From Isoetes taiwanensis (lineage: Eukaryota; Streptophyta; Lycopodiopsida; Isoetales; Isoetaceae), in NCBI GenBank assembly GCA_021234155.1, contig JAJEKV010000051.1, forward strand, positions 9,012,105 through 9,076,104: a stretch of DNA of 64,000 nt, given 5' to 3'. Made by a program: the position numbers and the translations under genes. Under the pieces are notes generated by a model that was not told where the DNA came from, did not search any database, and saw only the letters and a program-made list of their open reading frames with translations. This document shows positions 31,771 to 42,956 of this stretch, piece after piece (position 1 is the first letter of the stretch; the number at the start of each line of letters is the position of its first letter).

Positions 31771-34422
31771 GGGGACGGGTTCCAAGTTTAGACAAAAACT
31801 AGCCATGCTGGAATGGATGACCAATGGGCCCTCATGACATCATAGATGAAAATTCGGCAGTTGCTTTGTGGGGATGAGGACTTCTTGCAAAATTTGCATG
31901 AAGAAATTGGCAAAAAAAAAGGTTATAAAAGGTGGCATGAAGCAATCTGACAGAAGTCCACATGTTGTAGTAGGTTAGACCAAGAATGGGTGACCGCATT
32001 TCCATTCTGGTGTGCAAGTATAGCAAGCTGGTGTGTAAGAATGCAGTTGACGTTCATGACATCAGTTGTATAATATCAAGTCCTTTATTATTTTCAGCAA
32101 TCTTTTTCTTTATAAATTGCCAAAACCAATCCATTATAGTAAGGATTAATACGAGGAACCTTGACTATTTTACACGTAGAAATTTGAAACCTATTGACTG
32201 ATAGTATGACAAAATTGAAGACTGTTTAGATATGTCAACGATAACTCGCAATAATTTTTTTGGGCTTATGTTTTGATATTGACAATGTGCTTCTATAGAG
32301 GATAAGTTAACACAAACTGATGCCACATAAACGACATGACGAGGCAACGATGAATCCACCTTAATAGTCTAGACAAGAACACAAAATTGTCACAAAGAAT
32401 AGCAAGAAATTGCCTTATCTGTGCCATTTTTATTGAATGGTTTCCTTTAACGGGTAATTTGCCTTGAAAGGCTCAACTATTCTCCCCGAAGACATTAAAT
32501 AAGAATTGAATTGAATAAGTCATTAAATAAGAGATGAATGTTACATATATAGAGTAAGTTTAATTTAAATCTTAAATTATATGAGTTGCTTTCATGTTAT
32601 ATTATATTCTAAACATGGCGACAATCTTTTGGCATATTCCTTTCATTTAACAAAGGACATGCACATGCTCTCGGCAAGTATGGCTGATGAACATACTATT
32701 CTTGATTTAATTCACAATTCTATATTCCTCAAGTTGAAGAGGAGAAGCCTATCATTGGACCTAGTTAGGCCAACTTTAGGACAAGCAATACATTGTATAA
32801 ATTCTTCATTATCTATTCCTCTATCATTTGTGGTGTTAGTGCAATGTCAGCCTCTAGAAAGAAAATGATATTTTTAGGATATCGTCATATTTGTCAACAC
32901 CAATAAGTAGAGGATACTTGAGCACTGGTATATGCTATAATGAGGAACATCCAACTATATGATAATTCTAACCAAAGCAGTGGTGATATAGAAAACTTGT
33001 GGCAAAGGACATCATAATTTAGGAAGGAAAAAAAAAAGTGTGGCCACTTGCTCCAAAAGTGAGTGCTACTTTAAAGTTGGTAAAACAAATATCCTAGACC
33101 ATTGAGAAGAAAGTGGTGTGGTGGACGTGCAGTTCTGTAAATTCCACAAGTAAGTACACGGTTAGGAAGCAAAGGCTTGTGCACCAATAAATAATGCTCA
33201 AGCAATCAGTTTCCATCTAGCAAATTGTGCGAACATGTGATGGACATGAGAGTATTAAAACCGAAGTACCAAAAAAAATAAACATTGCACAAGCATTGAT
33301 GTTCAAATTCAAATTCAAATACATATTAAATAATTACATACTTTTGAGGCCCAATTAGACAGAGACAAGTGGCATGTGAGAAATGGGCCACGTTAAAGGA
33401 ATAGATGACCACATGCTTTGCTTGGCGGCAAAGGGTGGCTTTTCCGAGTGAGAGAAGACCTGGCGATGTAAAAGAATCTTTGCCCCGGACGAAGACGTGG
33501 CCACCTTCGGTGCAGGTTCGGTGCAGGTTCGGTACAAGGTTTGGTGCCAGGCGTGGTGTAGCTTCGGGTCCAGGTTTGGGAAGCACGTAAGCGGCGAACA
33601 AGCTGCCTATAAGAGCTCGACACGTATCTCCAGAAAATATAGGAAAAAAAAAACTTCGATTCTGATTCCAGTTGTTGGTCAATGTGGATGTGGTCGGATT
33701 TTATTTTATCCGAATCATACCATAAGTTGAGATTGTATGGCTGATTGTCATTGTCCTGTACGATGCTTCCCTTTGTGCATACGCAAATACATTGTGATTC
33801 ATGCAACAATTAGAAGATTAAATATTGACCACAGTAATTACAGTAACAGTAACAGGCATTTTGCCATGCAATGCATGCATGCAATCGTCGTCCCAATCTA
33901 CTCCTTTGATTCTCCTGCAACAAATCCAAATCAGTTATTCTAGGAAAATGGATAAAATTGCATAAAAGGATGTATGGAATTGCAGTGGACGAATGAGATT
34001 AAGGAATTACAAAAGGCATGGCCAAGAACCAAAATCATGCAACAGCAAAAAGTTTTTAAGGATTTTTTAATGTATGGGATTTATGGTATTGCATTTCATT
34101 TATCGCAGCTCTTGTCAGTTATTTAACTGCTCTAATCTGCCCTTCTGTAAGAGCTTCTGTGGTAGGATCAAAGTTTTGCATACCAGGCTTCTTAGCTCTT
34201 GGCCGAGAACACTACTGCAGACTGTAATACTAAATCTTAAACCGAGGTCCGAGCAAGTTCTACAAAAGCTTGTTCTGCCGCTGTTACCAGTTTCTTGTTC
34301 CTCGCAATTCCTTTGTATTTGGTTTCTTCTTTTTAGTTCTGAAATGCTGTTGCGAATGGACCACCATCTCTGGAGCTATGGTGTAGATAATGTCTTGGCC
34401 CTCCGACGTTACCAAAAAAAAC
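31771..34422. other. No gene recognised
   Basis: AT-rich sequence. A 95-codon forward frame at 32581-32868 and overlapping frames at 33326-33809 have no known motif. A short tandem phrase GGTGCAGGTTC appears about three times at 33507-33545. Nothing else was identified. Confidence 0.4.
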
Positions 34423-34467
34423 TTGAGGGCCAATGCACATTTTCATTGGCCCTGCATTGGCCCTCAA
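34423..34467. repeat. Perfect 15-bp inverted repeat
   Basis: TTGAGGGCCAATGCA (34423-34437) faces its exact reverse complement at 34453-34467 across 15 bases; the core GAGGGCCAATG recurs at about 34488. It sits about 90 bp outside the left arm of the large palindrome. Confidence 0.7.
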
Positions 34468-34589
34468 ATTTTATTTTGAGTAACTTTCGAGGGCCAATGT
34501 TAAATCCATTATTGTTAAGAATTCTTCTTAACAAGACTAAGATCCCTAGAGTAATTTTAAAGAAATTCCTCAAAAGTGTGGCCAAGGCC

Positions 34590-35379
34590 AGGCCACAAAA
34601 TGTACACAGGAGGACCCAGATTCAACCAACGTTGGGGTGGTTGGACAAAGTGTGCATGGGAGGAATAAGGATGAAGTCGAGGTTGCGAGGAGATGCAACG
34701 ATAGTGTCGTTCGGCAGGAGCACGAAAGTGTGCTTGAATACATTTGTAAGTATGCCGATGACGAGTAAATGCTCAAAACAGTTTGTACTGTTTGTGACAA
34801 GAAATTCTAAGCATAAGGCGAATGCATGGAATGTGTAAAAATTTGAATAAGGCACAACCTATGGACATAAATGAAAGCCAAAGGACGGGTGAATGGAGAA
34901 AGAACGCATTTGCTTCACCAGATATAAAAAGGGGAACCAAAGGGGCGGTTGTTTCAAAAAGGGACAGATATATTGCAACAAAAGCACATGGGAAGGTTTT
35001 TAGCCATGAAGCAACAAGAAAGGAGGACGCTTCTAAAAAGGCTAGGAGTATTGCAATACAAGTTTGTGAACACTTGCGAAAAGCCAGAAAACAGACAACA
35101 AAGGTGGATGTCCAGTATTCATGCCAACGCGATTGCCTCCAGAAGATGGCTGAGCAAGGATGTCGCGTTGCGGCAGATGCAGCCGACGATGCCGGATGTA
35201 GATCCGAAGATGTTCTTTGCCAATGTGGCAGTGTATGTGGCCAAGAGACATCAATACGAACCGTTTTCAGGAATCGTCAACAAAAATGTTTTAATACAGC
35301 GTTGAACAGCAGCGATCTGTACAAAAGCGATCACGAAGATCCAGGGAGCAGCGATTTGAAGAGCGATCAAAATAGGTAG
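34590..35379 (+). pseudogene. Element ORF A, left copy
   Basis: Frame pieces read KCTQEDPDSTNVGVVGQSVH, then NKDEVEVARRCNDSVVRQEH (about 34600-34770), then 34822-35379 starting MHGMCKNLNKAQPMDINES, with KRDRYIATKAHGKVFSHEAT and a cysteine-rich end (CRSEDVLCQCGSVC). A stop in YADDE-stop-MLK and a frameshift break it. A second frame (34949-35305, ending DPKMFFANVAVYVAKRHQYE) also looks protein-like, so the true C-terminus is uncertain. The product is basic, with no recognised family. The right arm has the same frame but with TAG where this copy has CAG. Confidence 0.45.
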
Positions 35380-35447
35380 CTGAAATTGAAGAAGACATTG
35401 TTGGAATTCAGATCAAAGGATTAAATCCTCTTGCACACGATGGAAGG

Positions 35448-36182
35448 ATGGAGGCCAGCGAGGAAGTGAATTGGCCAAGCAACCAGTTACCAAATACCAT
35501 TGAATTTATATCCTCTATTCTTGCAGGTCCTCTTCTTCAAGACTCAAGTCAGCAATCAAATTATATCCCATTTTCTATGGCACCGCCATATACTCTGATG
35601 CAGAAGCGGGTAGAAGCCTTAGAAGCTTCCTTGAATAGATTTGGCAGGTTATTTCTCAGCAAAGAAGCCATCTCTATCTGGGATTTTGATCGTCAGTTCA
35701 ATATTCAGTTTCAAAACTTTGAAGGCATCTGGTCATGGGCAGAACTCCATTATGATCAAATAAAAGAAGCTTTGCACCTAATTGCTAGGTTGAAGATTGC
35801 TTCAATGGGAGTACATATCATAGAGAATTATGATAGCCCAGAACCTGATATGCCAGGACACGGTTTAACAGTTATGATAACAGAAGATAACCGATGTGTT
35901 CAATGGCGAAATAAATCAGCAGAATCAGATATCCATTCGCAAGGGGGAGATAATGAGGATCAGTTGCAAATGGAATCTTCACAAGCAATTGGAACAAGGT
36001 TTAATCCTATACTGATTCTGGATGATGAAGAAGAGCGGATTAAGAAGAAGAAGCGACAAGCACAAGGAATCCTCAGAACGTATAAACGCTTGAGGAAAGG
36101 TGCTATTTATAGTGTTCCAAAGCGCCGATGGAGGTCGCAAAGACTATTCACACATGAACCATGCCATGATGACTATGGCTAG
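35448..36182 (+). CDS. Element ORF B, left copy, 244 residues
   Basis: An uninterrupted frame from ATG at 35448 (in-frame codons extend upstream to about 35374: VAEIEEDIVGIQIKGLNPLA) to TAG at 36182. The N-terminal part is mildly acidic and helical (LMQKRVEALEASLNRFGRLF, IWDFDRQFNIQFQNFEGIW), and the end carries an acidic run DDEEER followed by KKKKR and a basic tail, like a nuclear localisation signal. It stops about 15 bases before the purine tract and LTR, so it is the last ORF of the element. It is not a known pol domain; a captured host gene or a gag/env-position accessory ORF are the options. Confidence 0.55.
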   Translation: MEASEEVNWPSNQLPNTIEFISSILAGPLLQDSSQQSNYIPFSMAPPYTLMQKRVEALEASLNRFGRLFLSKEAISIWDFDRQFNIQFQNFEGIWSWAELHYDQIKEALHLIARLKIASMGVHIIENYDSPEPDMPGHGLTVMITEDNRCVQWRNKSAESDIHSQGGDNEDQLQMESSQAIGTRFNPILILDDEEERIKKKKRQAQGILRTYKRLRKGAIYSVPKRRWRSQRLFTHEPCHDDYG

Positions 36183-36211
36183 CTAGAGCTAAGGTGAAGT
36201 TTGAGGAGGAG

Positions 36212-36381
36212 TGTTGAGGTATCAACCTCCACCTAAGCTACCTAGTCACCTAGAAGGGTGATGTGGCATGTAGTGAGGTGGCAATCCGTATCAAGGGACA
36301 CACCCTCACATAGAGTCATGTCCTTAAGTAAGTAGTCATGTCCATAGCCAAGAGGCATACCTCTTAGGCACTTATAGATAT
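36212..36381 (+). repeat. Truncated LTR, left copy
   Basis: Begins TGTTGAGGTATCAACC after a purine tract and ends abruptly at the palindrome centre. The right copy's version has a TATA-like CTTATATATAGCC near its broken end, so both retain U3 and lose R-U5. Confidence 0.55.
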
Positions 36382-36414
36382 TGAGATGATTGGTTGGAAC
36401 AGCCCCAACCAAGG
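36382..36414. other. Spacer at the palindrome axis
   Basis: About 33 unpaired bases between the arms, including a small stem GGTTGG / CCAACC. It is the breakpoint between the two truncated LTRs. Confidence 0.5.
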
Positions 36415-36584
36415 CTATATATAAGTGCCCAAGAGGTATGCCTCTTGGCTATGGACATGAGTACTCACCTAAGGACATGACACTATGTGAGGGTGTGTCC
36501 CTTGGTAGGGATTGCCACCTCACTACATGCCACATCACCCTTCTAGGTGACTAGGCAGCTTAGGTGGAGGTTGATACCTCAACA
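36415..36584 (-). repeat. Truncated LTR, right copy
   Basis: Inverted partner of 36212-36381. On the reverse strand it runs TGTTGAGGTATCAACC...GGGCACTTATATATAGCC, a U3-like region ending at the putative TATA box. Confidence 0.55.
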
Positions 36585-36732
36585 CTCCCCCTCAAACTTC
36601 ACCTTAGCTCCAGCCATAGTCATCATGGCCTGGTTCATGTGTGAATAGTCTTTGCGACCTCCATCGTCGCTTTGGAACACTATAAGTAGCACCTTTCCTC
36701 AAGCGTTTATACGTTCTGAGGATTCCTTGTGC

Positions 36733-37395
36733 TTATCGCTTCTTCTTCTTAATCCGCTCTTCTTCATCATCCAGAATCAGTATAGGATTAAACCTTGTTC
36801 CAATTGCTTGTGAAGATTCCATTTGCAACTGATCCTCATTATCTCCCCCTTGCATCTGCTGATTTATTTCGCCATTGAACACATCGGTTATCTTCTCGCT
36901 ATCATAATCGCTAAAACCGTAGTCCCGCATATCGTGCTCCGGCTATCATAATTCTCTATGATATGTACTCCCATTGAAGCAATCTTCAACCTAGCAGTTA
37001 GGTGCAAAGCTTCTTTTATTTGATCATAATGGAGTTCTGCCCATGACCAGATGCCTTCAAAGTTTTGAAACTGAATATTGAACTGACGATCAAAATCCCA
37101 GATAGAGATGGCTTCTTTGCTGAGAAATAACCTGCCAAATCTATTCAAGGAAGCTTCTAATGCTTCTACCCGTTTCTGCATCAGAGTATTTGGCGGTGCC
37201 ATAGAAAATGGGATATAATTTGATTGCTGACTTGAGTCTTGAAGAAGAGGACCTGCAAGAATAGAGGATATAAATTCAATGGTATTTGGTAACTGGTTGC
37301 TTGGCCAATTCACTTCCTCGCTGGCCTCCATCCTTCCATCGCGTGCAAGAGGATTTAATCCTCTGATCTGAATTCCAGCAACGCCTTCTTCAATT
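36733..37395 (-). pseudogene. Element ORF B, right copy, broken
   Basis: The N-terminal half (37331-36950) is nearly identical to the left copy (MEASEEVNWPSNQLPNTIEF). A deletion near 36940 removes about 50 bases and shifts frame, after which the DDEEER-KKKKR end reappears in another frame (36930-36733). Shows that the left copy is the better preserved one. Confidence 0.6.
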
Positions 37396-37399
37396 TCAA

Positions 37400-38492
37400 C
37401 TACCTATTCTGATCGCTCTTCAAATCGCTGCTCCCTGGATCTTCGTGATCGCTTTTGTACAGATCGCTGCTGTTCAACTCTGTATTAAAACATTTTTGTT
37501 GACAATTCCTGAAAATAGTTCGTATTGATGTCTCTTGGCCACATACACTGCCACGTTGGCAAAGAACATCTTCGGATCTACATCCGGCATCCTCGGCTGC
37601 ATCTGCCGCAACGCGACATCCTCTTCTGGAGGCAATCGCGTTGGCATGAATACTGGACATCCACCTTTGTTGTCTGTTTTCTGGCTTTTCGCAAGTGTTC
37701 ACAAACTTTTATTGCAATACTCCTATCCTTTTTAGAAGCGTCCTCCTTTCTTGTTGCTTCATGGCTAAAAACCTTCCCATGTGCTTTTGTTGCAATATAT
37801 CTGTCCCTTTTTGAAACAACCGCCCCTTTGGTTCCCCTTTTTATATCTGGTGAACCAAATGCGTTCTTTCTCCATTCACCCGTTCTTTGGCCTTCATTTA
37901 TGTCCATAGGTTGTGCCTTATTCAAATTTTTACACATTCCATGCCTTCGCCTTATGCTTAGAATTTCTTGCACCAACCTTTTCATGTCACAAACAGTACA
38001 AACTATTTTAAGCATTTCCTCGTCATCGGCATATTTACAGATGTATTCAAGCACACTTTCGTGCTCCTGCCGAACGACACTATCGTTGCATCTCCTCGCA
38101 ACCTCGACTTCATCCTTATTCCTCCCATGCACACTTTGTCCAACCACCCCAACGTTGGTTGAATCTGGGTCCTCCTATGTACATTTTGTGGCCTGGCCTT
38201 GGCCATACTTTTGAGGAATTTCTTGATTGGAAATAAGCACATTAAGCGTGCCATGGGGTACATGTCTCCCCCATATTGCTAGACCATTGTTCCTTTCAGA
38301 ACTCACGACCCCAAATGAATTCCTAGAACCATCGATCCCCTCTGAGCCATTTCTAGCCTCTTCTCCCAATCTTCTGAAGTCTTTATGCTCTTCTGACATC
38401 TTCTTAGACTTATGCCTCTCATAGCATGTTTGGCAGCAATTCATGGATTTTTCATCATTAAATCCATTCCTAGGATGGGTCCTATGATACAA
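37400..38492 (-). pseudogene. Element ORF A, right copy, with extra N-terminal part
   Basis: The reverse frame 38492-38175 begins MYHRTHPRNGFNDEKSMN and has a cysteine/basic motif CCQTCYERHKSKKMSEEHK, possibly zinc- or nucleic-acid-binding, then NVLISNQEIPQKYGQGQ. A TAG follows KCT (CAG in the left arm), and the frame continues as 38147-37578 through KYADDEEMLKIVCTVCDMK (intact here, stopped in the left copy). A 14-base deletion near 37605 truncates the end. Reading both arms together shows one ancestral ORF of about 300 codons or more. No family recognised. Confidence 0.45.
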
Positions 38493-38499
38493 CCAAGTG

Positions 38500-39700
38500 G
38501 CCGAAGTGAAGTGGTGTTTTCATTGAGCTTTATAAAATCATTGAGAGCAAAGTGATCCCCCTACTAGGGGTAAAAATTTGTAAAAACTTGAAATTTAAAT
38601 GCTCCAAAACTAGATAATCATCGAGAACACGTCTAAACTAAAGAATACAAGATAAAAGATGGTTTATCTGCCGCTTGGTCTATGCAAAGATTAGAAAAAC
38701 TAGTGGTCACTTTTGATCGAGATGAAAAAACTCCATTCTTTCATGTTTTCAAGGAAAATCCTAATGAAAAATGGTCGCCAATGCTCTCAAGAATGTTGGC
38801 GTTGCCCCAAACAGAATAGAGACAACTTGAAGATGTAGCACCAAGCAAATAGTTGAAGCACGACCGCGCGCACTTTGACAACCATGAGACCTTCCAAGAA
38901 ATAACCTATAGAGTTAAGGCTGAAAAGAAAAACACATGTCAGAAGTTAGCTGCCTCAAGCAAGAACATGCACCAATGCATAATATCCAAACTATATATAG
39001 TAGGACTCAGAGGCTCCAGGGCCATGCCGAGAAAAGAAATAACAGCCGACTAATCAGGAATCATCCGCGGAATGATCATCGCGAGAAAAAACATCCGATT
39101 AATGCTGCCTCGGAGGCTACATTGCCACGCCGAGAGAAAATGAAATAGAATTATGCCTCAGAGGTTACAGTGCCACGCCGAGAAAGAATAATATGATAAG
39201 TAAGTCTGGAGGCTACAGTGCCACGGTGAGAAAAAATAAAAAATAAGAATATATATGCACTTTCAAAAAATATAGAAAGAAAACAAGGAGGATATTGGAG
39301 GATGCACAACGGACAATCGTAAAGCTGACCAGCCAACTAATAGGAATGAAGGAACTTCAACATTGGAATGCAGAAGATGAGAAATCAAGCTCAGATATGA
39401 TAGAGGGAGGGGGGCGGGAAACTTGTTGAGCCAAAGATGAATGGAATGGAATGGAAAGAAGCTCAAGAGAACGCCGATGATTGGAAAATAGAAAGGAGCC
39501 AATATAAATAGGAGATGTATGGTAGGGCTAGATTTAAGGACTAGAGTAACTTTAAGGACTAGATTTATCCCATATCTAGTTGCCTCTAGTATAGAGACAA
39601 ATTTGGTATAATTGAGAGGACTGGGAGATGACTTTGTTGGAACTTTGTGGTACATCACTACAAGTGCTTTGCTCATATATTAAAGTGGTTTGGAAAGAGA
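38500..39700. repeat. Relative of the 14.5-19.5 kb element
   Basis: The sequence from CATTGAGCTTTATAAAA at 38522 parallels 14518 onwards (AACTTTAAATGCTC/ AAATTTAAATGCTCC, ACTAGA(T/C)AATCATCGAGA, GCAAATAGTTGAAGCAC). It includes the four hairpin units and rejoins near 39465 with CTCAAGAGAACGCCGATGA. It lacks the long purine-rich middle. No coding content is called; the 137-codon reverse frame at 39263-39676 is hydrophobic by base composition. Confidence 0.55.
39003..39240. repeat. Array of short hairpin repeats, copy 2
   Basis: Units GAGGCT(C/A)CA...GCCA(T/C)GCCGAG start near 39003, 39107, 39154 and 39204, each foldable through CTCGG/CCGAG-like arms, matching the array at 14.88-15.11 kb. Confidence 0.6.
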
Positions 39701-41049
39701 GAACTAATATCTTAGAATTGTTTATTTATATTGGCATTCTTCAAGAAAGCACCAATTTATTAATTTGAGAAAAAATACATTCTCATTTTGCTCGAAATAG
39801 CTTGTATGCTACTTTTAAAAGGGTAGTTTGTAAATAGATGCCATTCCTCTGAAGCAAAAAGGCGTGCAACATGAGCATTTTAGAAAAAGATTTAAGCTTT
39901 GCTTGCAGTCAACGTTCTTGGCCCTCGTCTACGACAAATTTTAGCTTCTACAATATAAGCCGTTGTGCCTTGGAGCAGACGATAACAGGATCAGAAATCG
40001 CCATCGCGATCTATTCTACCTCAAAAAACACGAAAAAGAGACAATTATGCATAAAAGGGTATGGGAACAACATAACGTAAAATGTAGATAACCTGAAGTC
40101 TAACATTTTGAAACAAAGCAGTTTATTACTTCCCCCGTTCCATCAAGACGGAGATGCCCTCTAACAAAGACATCAACGCTGAGGTCTACAAAATAATCCA
40201 TAGGTGCCGGCTTAATAAATCTATGTATTACTAAGAGACCACATTGCAGTGTCAAAATAAGAATAGCATACACGAGTCTAAGATCTTCGGGTAAAACTAA
40301 CCCCTAAGCCTTAGATGAATAGACAACAAGAGACTATACTCATTTTATGGAATCACTGAGTCTAATAAGCTCGCGAGGCTGCAACATCAACACAGAAGCC
40401 CCTATTTTCAATCTATAATGCTGGAGACTGCTATCCAATATGCAGAAACCTCTATTGTGGCCCTGCAGTGAGTGCAAGGCCCAGCTACAGTAGTGCAGCC
40501 GTCTTAGAAGATAAATCCAACTACTAGATAGGAAATGACTCAACATTGATTAGGACTGAATAACATATTGCAGATCTTATCGTGCTCATACGTGATGAAG
40601 CTCTAGAGATGAAGAGGCAGGGTCTGAACCACAGAAAGGCCTACTCCACTGCAGAAAACAGGGGAATTCGACCACCGAGAAGTGTTCCACACACCACCCT
40701 TTCTTGCCAGCTCAAGACATGTCTTACCCTGCCCTGGGCGCATCCAACATATCCAGCATGGTCGCTTCTACAAGAACAATAGGGCACCGACTGCTATAGC
40801 CGGCCGCCCTTTCAGCCCCGCTAATCAAACCTCCGCTCAGTCGCCCCATCATCCATATTGCAATTTTTAATGTATGCCAACAATTTGAAGCAGGCACTCC
40901 TCTGTAAATGTTGAATATGCCACACTTCGCAGAGTTGCTGCACTTCAGTGTTGGAGTTCATGTGATGCAGAACCTCTCCCTCCATCAATGTTAGCATCCT
41001 CTAGTCTGCTGCCCGTTGTTTATATTCATAAGCGACTGGTGTAATCTGC
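39701..41049. other. No gene recognised
   Basis: Short frames only. A 69-codon forward frame at 39871-40080 and a 68-codon reverse frame at 40340-40546 have no known motif. No terminal repeats found. Confidence 0.4.
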
Positions 41050-42690
41050 GCTGGTCTTCAAGAAGCACGTGCCAGCAAGGATTTCATCCATCAGACAACT
41101 AATCTCGGCATCCAACATGCCCCTCGGGCTCCTAAGGAAGGCCTTGTTGAAGAAATCCCCGGTTCGGTTTGTCGGGAGCATTGCCCACATCATCGCCCAG
41201 TTCCTTCTTCACCCACTTGTTCACCATAGCCATGAACTTATTTCAAGTCGTGTCGAGCATAAAGATCCACTCCCTTTAGTCTTTCAGTTTCTTGACATTC
41301 AGAGTCGTCGTTGCGACATCAGCAAATTCTTGCAGAAGATGAATTGGTCAGGAGGATCGCCATGACGATCATGATGAGCAAGCCCAAGCAACATATAATA
41401 AATAATAGCTCAATGGAATCGGATGGCGATCCAATGAGCATAGCAGAAAGATAAAAACACTACTCTGGAAAATCGCAATGGCGATCCTCCGGAGCTAGAA
41501 ATGAAGAGGACTGCCAACATAGCAGTCGGTTATCTGCTTTGCCTTATATAGATGAGCCGAGTGCATGATGCTGCTTTCTGAGTTGTTGTAGTGTCTCGAT
41601 CACTGGCTCCCTGTAGATTGTATTAGCAATGATTTTATTGCACATGATTGAGAGGTGGAGGTATTCTGTATTTACACTTTAGAAAATTTGGCTTGCTGTT
41701 GTTCAGTCCCAATCACGGAACAAAGGAGCTGAGCTGCCGCCGTGGAATGGTTTCCAGAAATGATATACTATTTTTTCCCCTCAAACTGAGGGGGATCATT
41801 CCACGTTATTTTCTCGCTTGTCACATGATCGTAGGGGATTAGGTCCGCCGGGATGAGAACATCATGTGGTGAGTTTCTGAAAGACCATACATGATCATTC
41901 GACCTGGTCCTGTGCGTCATATAGGGAGGAGCAGTGATGCGGTCAAATATGATAACACTCTTAACCATAAAACACCCATCGGATATAATCTTCTGTATTG
42001 TTCCAACTTCAATGTCGTTTCCTCTGCCAGGCGTTTTTCATCATTTGCGTTGAATCTAAGCTCATCGGACAAGGAATACGATGATGGGATCGGCGTTGGA
42101 GCAACACAGGGAACAGTCTGCCAGGCATTTTCTGGGTTCTTGATGGGTGGCCTAATGGGTCCAGTGATATTGATTCTGATTATCGGGGTTTTGGGGGGAG
42201 GGGAGGGGGGGAGCGAAGCGTATGTGTGGATGTCATAGCCGAGTCTACATATCTTTTCTTTCGGAGCAGCTTGATTATCTTCTCACTTGCATCCGTGGAG
42301 TTGTCCCTGGGGGATTCACTGGACTTTGCCTTTGGTGTTACATGCGAGTCGTCCTTCTGAGTGTCTGGTGAGTTCTGCTTCTGAGATGAAGCAGGTTTTG
42401 GTGAAGGTCCATTTGTGCTGGCACTCAGTTCTGATATCCTCTGCACAAGTTCCCTGTTTATATCCTTGCACCTAGTAGCTAGCCACGTGCTATCCATATC
42501 CATTTGCATGGGCATCTTGTCATCCTTTAGGACCTTCAAGGCACAGCTTGATGGTTTCTTGTCATTGGCGGGAAACTTTCTGCATGCACTGAATCCGAAC
42601 AGTACATCCCTATTGCATTTCAGGCCAACAGTCGAGTCCTTGCCCAGATCTTTAGGAACGCGGTCGCGGTCCTATTAAGCTATGTGGTTG
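41050..42690 (-). pseudogene. Decayed gene, unrecognised, about 450 codons
   Basis: Protein-like blocks follow one another on the reverse strand with frameshifts between. They are DLGKDSTVGLKCNRDVLFGF (about 42650), CKDINRELVQRISELSAS with a Ser/Pro/Lys-rich linker (42539-42180), then a proline run beside a G-homopolymer on the + strand where the frame shifts. Next come RINITGPIRPPIKNPENAWQ (about 42180-41950), RITAPPYMTHRTRSNDHVW (about 41930), and MVNKWVKKELGDDVGNAPDK / LDAEISCLMDEILAGTCF (41240-41070). The pattern is consistent over 1.6 kb, so it was once a gene or a retroelement ORF. No family recognised. Confidence 0.4.
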
Positions 42691-42956
42691 GACATAGTTA
42701 AGACGAGTTCGGCTCGCGAGGATCGCCATGGCGATCTCCTCCAGCAATATTGGCGCTCCTTCGTAACTCTCACCAGCTTAGAAGAAGCGCGGCTGCAATC
42801 CTTCTGAGCGGGTGAATGTAGCACCATTATTGCTAGAGGAGAGTGCCATGGCAATCCTCACGAGCTTAAAAACGCAAGGAAAAAATATGACGCAAGTACT
42901 GTCTAAGCTACAGCTACAAAAGTTTAGCAAAACTTATCAATGCGAGGAGATTTACC

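Larger units (their letters stand above)
34560..38500. mobile_element. Two tail-to-tail LTR-element copies forming a 3.66-kb palindrome
   Basis: Left arm 34560-36381 and right arm 36415-38223 are inverted copies, with a few percent mismatches and several indels (a 14-base deletion near 37605 and a roughly 50-base deletion near 36940 in the right arm). The axis is near 36398. Each arm carries ORF A, ORF B, a purine tract GTTTGAGG(A/G)GGAG and then TGTTGAGGTATCAACC, the usual 5' edge of a copia-style LTR. The right unit reaches farther upstream, to about 38492. No gag-pol, so it is non-autonomous or a captured-gene carrier. Confidence 0.7.

Noticed and set aside
34074-34838. 254-codon forward frame as a gene
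   Set aside because: Its second half is a shifted reading of ORF A, and its first half lies outside the arm with no motif.
36370-36430. Transcription terminator at the palindrome centre
   Set aside because: The fold is the centre of a 3.66-kb inverted duplication and follows LTR sequence, not a gene end.
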